DNA of 18,615 nt from CAMPJU01 sp046566095. Its GTDB lineage: Bacteria > Pseudomonadota > Gammaproteobacteria > Xanthomonadales > Xanthomonadaceae. Shown piece after piece: positions 14,198 through 18,615 of the stretch. Both the position numbers and the translations under genes were made by a program. The number at the start of each line of letters is the position of its first letter. Positions within the stretch are counted from its first letter, which is position 1. A model generated the notes under the pieces. That model ran no database searches and had not been told where the DNA came from. It saw nothing but the letters and a program-made list of their open reading frames with translations. Location: the NCBI GenBank assembly GCA_046566095.1, contig JBKHXI010000030.1:1-18615 (forward strand), given 5' to 3'.

Positions 14198-15424
14198 TCA
14201 GTTCGGCAGTGCAAGGATCCTGCGGGCGTCCTCCGGCTTCTTCACGCCCTTGTCCAGGGCCTGCTGGGCGGCGCGCTTGGCCTCCGGAATCCGGTCGGCC
14301 TGCCAAAGTACGCGGGCCAGGTTGAGGTAGGTCTCGCCATCGTCGTCGAGCGGGGCGGCCTTGCCGTAGTTCTCGATCGCCTTGGCGTCGTTGCCGGTGA
14401 AATAGTAGGACTGCCCAAGCACCATGTAGACCTCGTGGCCGGGTTTCAGGATGCCCTTGGCCAGGCCTTCCTCGATCACCGCGATGGCGTCGGCCTCCCT
14501 GCCCTCCATCCCCAGGTACGCCGCGTAGAGCTGCCGGTACTCCTTCTCGTCGGTCAGCTGGCCGGAGCGGCGCACCTTCTCGAGGGTGGCGATCGCCTTG
14601 TCGGTTTCGCCGGTCTGCTGGTAGATGGTGGCCAGGTTCATCTGCATGCGCTTGTTGTCCGGATCCTTGGCCAGGATCTCCTCGATCGCGCGCGCCGCCT
14701 CCTGCGGCTGGTCCATGTCCAGATAGATCCCGACCAGCAGCTGCGCCCAGGAGGGGTCCGGCGACTCGGCCGCGGCCAGCGCCTGCTTGACCGCCGCCGC
14801 GGCTTCCGGATAGCGCTCGAGCCGATACAGGGCGTCGCCCTTCATGATCAGGTGCCTGGGGTCGCGGGAACCGCTCTCCTGCAGGAAGCGGTCGAGCGTG
14901 GCCAGGCCGGCCTGCTCGCGGCCCTCCTGCAGCTGCAGCTGGGCCAGCACCAGCATGGAATCGAAGTGGCCGTTGTTGCCCAGGGCGTCGGCCTCGACCG
15001 CCCTGCGGAACAGGTCCATCGCGGTCTCGGTGTCGTCCAGCTCCAGGGCCGAGATCGCGCCGATCTGCGCGGCCATCGCCGTTTCGAACGGATTCGCGGC
15101 CTCGTTGGCCAGGATCGCGCGCGCATTGGCCAGCGCCTGCTCCAGCTGCTTCTGGTTGTACGCCTCGATCAGGGCGTTCACTTCCTTCCTGAGCTTGGCA
15201 GGGGCGCGCTGCTTGGGTTCTGCGCGCGCAGCCTGCGGGTACTTGGCTTCCTCGGGCTGCCGGTCCGCCGCTTTCTGTGCGGCGGCCGCGGCGCGGCGCT
15301 CGCGCTCGGCGGCGCGCTCCTCGCTGGTACGCGCTGGCTGCGCCTGGGCATGCGCGACGGCGCCGCCGGCGAGCACGAGGCCGATCGCGACGGCCAGGAG
15401 AGTGGGGGCGCGGGAACTGGACAT
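14198..15424 (-). CDS. Exported TPR-repeat protein of the TonB cluster
   Basis: Function not known from sequence. 408 residues starting at an ATG with GAGGTG ribosome site. Residues 1-28 are a signal peptide (LLAVAIGLVLAGGAVAHAQA), so the protein is expected in the periplasm. A charged, Ala/Glu/Arg-rich helical stretch (32-75) is followed by tandem tetratricopeptide-type repeats to the C-terminus, for example DDTETAMDLFRRAVEADALGNN, RYPEAAAAVKQALAA, QPQEAARAIEEILAKDPDNK, ETDKAIATLEKV and NDAKAIENYGKAAPLD. TPR arrays act as protein-binding scaffolds. Its place directly upstream of tonB suggests it may act with TonB-dependent transport or envelope assembly. It was not annotated further because no catalytic motif is visible. 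An 11-base C tract lies 55 bases upstream of its start. Confidence 0.88.
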   Translation of the reverse strand: MSSSRAPTLLAVAIGLVLAGGAVAHAQAQPARTSEERAAERERRAAAAAQKAADRQPEEAKYPQAARAEPKQRAPAKLRKEVNALIEAYNQKQLEQALANARAILANEAANPFETAMAAQIGAISALELDDTETAMDLFRRAVEADALGNNGHFDSMLVLAQLQLQEGREQAGLATLDRFLQESGSRDPRHLIMKGDALYRLERYPEAAAAVKQALAAAESPDPSWAQLLVGIYLDMDQPQEAARAIEEILAKDPDNKRMQMNLATIYQQTGETDKAIATLEKVRRSGQLTDEKEYRQLYAAYLGMEGREADAIAVIEEGLAKGILKPGHEVYMVLGQSYYFTGNDAKAIENYGKAAPLDDDGETYLNLARVLWQADRIPEAKRAAQQALDKGVKKPEDARRILALPN

Positions 15425-15479
15425 GGCGACACCTCGACTGTACGCGGGTCCGCGCGCGCACCGGGCAGGCGAACCCTTC

Positions 15480-15490
15480 GGGGGGGGGGG
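15480..15490. repeat. 11-base G/C homopolymer upstream of the TPR gene
   Basis: Eleven consecutive G on the + strand (C on the coding strand of the TPR gene), in the 223-bp spacer between the M48 protease and TPR genes, 55 bases before the TPR ATG. Tracts of this length are prone to slippage. A -10-like TGGTAGCGT lies immediately upstream of it on the - strand, so the tract would fall in or near the transcription start or leader. Confidence 0.8.
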
Positions 15491-15647
15491 CGTCACGCTA
15501 CCAGAATGCGCAGGCCCGCGACAGCGCCCGGGCTGTGCGCGGTTCACATTGTGCGGTTCGCGGGAAGCCGGCCTGGCTTCGCGAGGATCCGGCTCCACGA
15601 GACTACGGACCGGCGCTGTTCCGGGATGCAGGTCCGACGGTATCGCC

Positions 15648-16451
15648 TCAGCCGCAACTCGGCCGCCTGCCCGCCGCCCGCGCCTGCTCGTAGGCCGGCA
15701 GCAGGCTGGCGGCGCGCTGGCGCATCTGGCCGATGCGGGCGGCCGGGTCCGGGTGGGTGGAGAGGAATTCCGGCGCCCGCTGGCCGCCGGCGGCGATCAT
15801 GTTCTCCCACAGGCTGACGGCGCCGCGCGGGTCGAACCCGGCCTGCGCCATCAGCTGCTGGCCGACCACGTCGGCCTCCAGCTCCTGCTGGCGGTTGTTC
15901 GGCAGCAGGAACAGGGCCTGGGTCGCCATCCCGGCCAGCTGGCCGGTGCCGGCCGGCACCCGGTTGCCGACGATCGCGCCGAGGATGCCCAGGCCGGCCT
16001 GGGCCTGCATCTGGCGGGTCACCCGCTCGTCGTGGTGGCGCGCGATGACGTGCCCGATCTCGTGCGCGATCACCCCGGCCAGCTGGTCCTGGTTGCGGGC
16101 CACGGTGAAGATGCCAGTGTACACGCCGACCTTGCCGCCCGGCAGGGCGAAGGCGTTCGGCGAGTTGTCCACGAACACCGCCGATTCCCAGGCCATGCGC
16201 CGCTGGTCGGCCGGCAGCTGGGCCACGATCGCGTTCACCACGCAGCCCACGTAGGCGCGCTGCCGGGAGTCGCTGGTCTGCTGCTTGCGCGCCTTCAGCT
16301 CGGCGAAGGCCTGGGCCCCCATCTGGTTGAGCTGCTGCTGCGACACGGCGCCAACCGACTGGGTGCGGCCGGTCGGCGAGGTGGTGGTCGCGCAGGCGGC
16401 CAGGCCCAGGGCCAGCGCGCACGACAGGGCCAGCGGCTTGAGCATGTTCAT
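15648..16451 (-). CDS. M48-family zinc metalloprotease lipoprotein
   Basis: Predicted envelope protease that degrades misassembled outer-membrane or periplasmic proteins (LoiP/YcaL/BepA-like group). 267 residues. The signal sequence ends in the lipobox LAAC with lipidated Cys20; Ala and Thr at +2/+3 favour outer-membrane sorting. The zinc-binding HEIGH motif is at 130-134 with the third ligand in QELEADVVG (E192), all intact. The C-terminal STHPDPAARIGQMR stretch is typical of M48 enzymes. There is no TPR domain as in BepA, but a separate TPR protein is encoded next downstream, which makes a functional pairing conceivable (inference). AAGGA lies 9 bases before the first ATG; a second ATG two codons later is an alternative start. 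Confidence 0.9.
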   Translation of the reverse strand: MNMLKPLALSCALALGLAACATTTSPTGRTQSVGAVSQQQLNQMGAQAFAELKARKQQTSDSRQRAYVGCVVNAIVAQLPADQRRMAWESAVFVDNSPNAFALPGGKVGVYTGIFTVARNQDQLAGVIAHEIGHVIARHHDERVTRQMQAQAGLGILGAIVGNRVPAGTGQLAGMATQALFLLPNNRQQELEADVVGQQLMAQAGFDPRGAVSLWENMIAAGGQRAPEFLSTHPDPAARIGQMRQRAASLLPAYEQARAAGRRPSCG

Positions 16452-16660
16452 GTCCGGGAATCCTTCCGAGAGGGGGTTCCGGCCATTGTCGGGAGACGGC
16501 GGTTGAAGGTGGCGTCAACTGCGGACACCGGCTTTCCGCCCCGTTCAGCCGACGTGGCGGCCGGAAGCCGGCGGCGGCAGGGCCGGCTGCTGGGCGGCCC
16601 GGAGGCGCGGCCGCCGGGGTGCGGGGCCGGGGCCGGTGCACGGCGCGGGTGCTGCGGCCC

Positions 16661-18615
<1,955 letters not shown>

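Noticed and set aside
16452..16660. gyrB terminator in the GC-rich spacer
   Set aside because: Several possible GC stems but none followed by a T-tract on the - strand; not supportable.

Overview
The window is a high-GC piece of a gammaproteobacterial chromosome. It most likely comes from the Xanthomonadaceae (Xanthomonas, Lysobacter, Luteimonas or Pseudoxanthomonas type). The grounds are a gamma-type gyrB, a tonB-exbB-exbD-exbD2 cluster with two exbD genes as described in Xanthomonas campestris, and a maltodextrin locus containing a tryptophan-halogenase-family gene. In X. campestris the tonB-exb genes lie a few genes after dnaA-dnaN-recF-gyrB, so the right end of this window is probably close to the replication origin. 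The genus assignment is inference; no 16S gene is present.

Left part (1-11533), an alpha-glucan utilisation locus. A GH97 inverting alpha-glucosidase (- strand, cut by the window start) and a secreted pullulanase-type alpha-1,6-glucosidase (- strand) are separated by a 335-bp spacer full of stem-loop repeats. Divergent from the pullulanase is a flavin-dependent tryptophan-halogenase-family protein (+). It converges with a cytoplasmic GH13_23 alpha-glucosidase resembling XgtA (-). Divergent from that gene are a GPH/MFS sugar:H+ symporter (+) and, overlapping it by 4 bases, a lipoprotein GH13 amylase/CGTase-like enzyme (+). Both divergent spacers carry a nearly identical 14-bp LacI-type operator candidate (TGAATACGTTTSCA). 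The expected TonB-dependent receptor and LacI regulator are not in the window and may lie to the left.

Right part (11575-18615), all on the - strand: a rho-independent terminator, exbD2, exbD1, exbB, tonB, a TPR-repeat periplasmic protein, an M48 lipoprotein metalloprotease, and the C-terminal 650 residues of gyrB.

Proposed working model (inference): branched and linear maltodextrins enter through an outer-membrane TonB-dependent receptor outside the window, energised by the TonB-ExbB-ExbD complex encoded next door. The GH97, pullulanase and GH13 lipoprotein trim them in the periplasm, the symporter imports the products, and the cytoplasmic GH13_23 enzyme cleaves them. The role of the halogenase is unknown and is the most interesting open question. 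Other points worth a second look are a 64-bp palindromic element that supplies the pullulanase start codon, an 11-base homopolymer upstream of the TPR gene, and a short stretch of atypical codons with an inverted repeat inside gyrB. No tRNA, rRNA, CRISPR array, transposase or prophage gene was seen.
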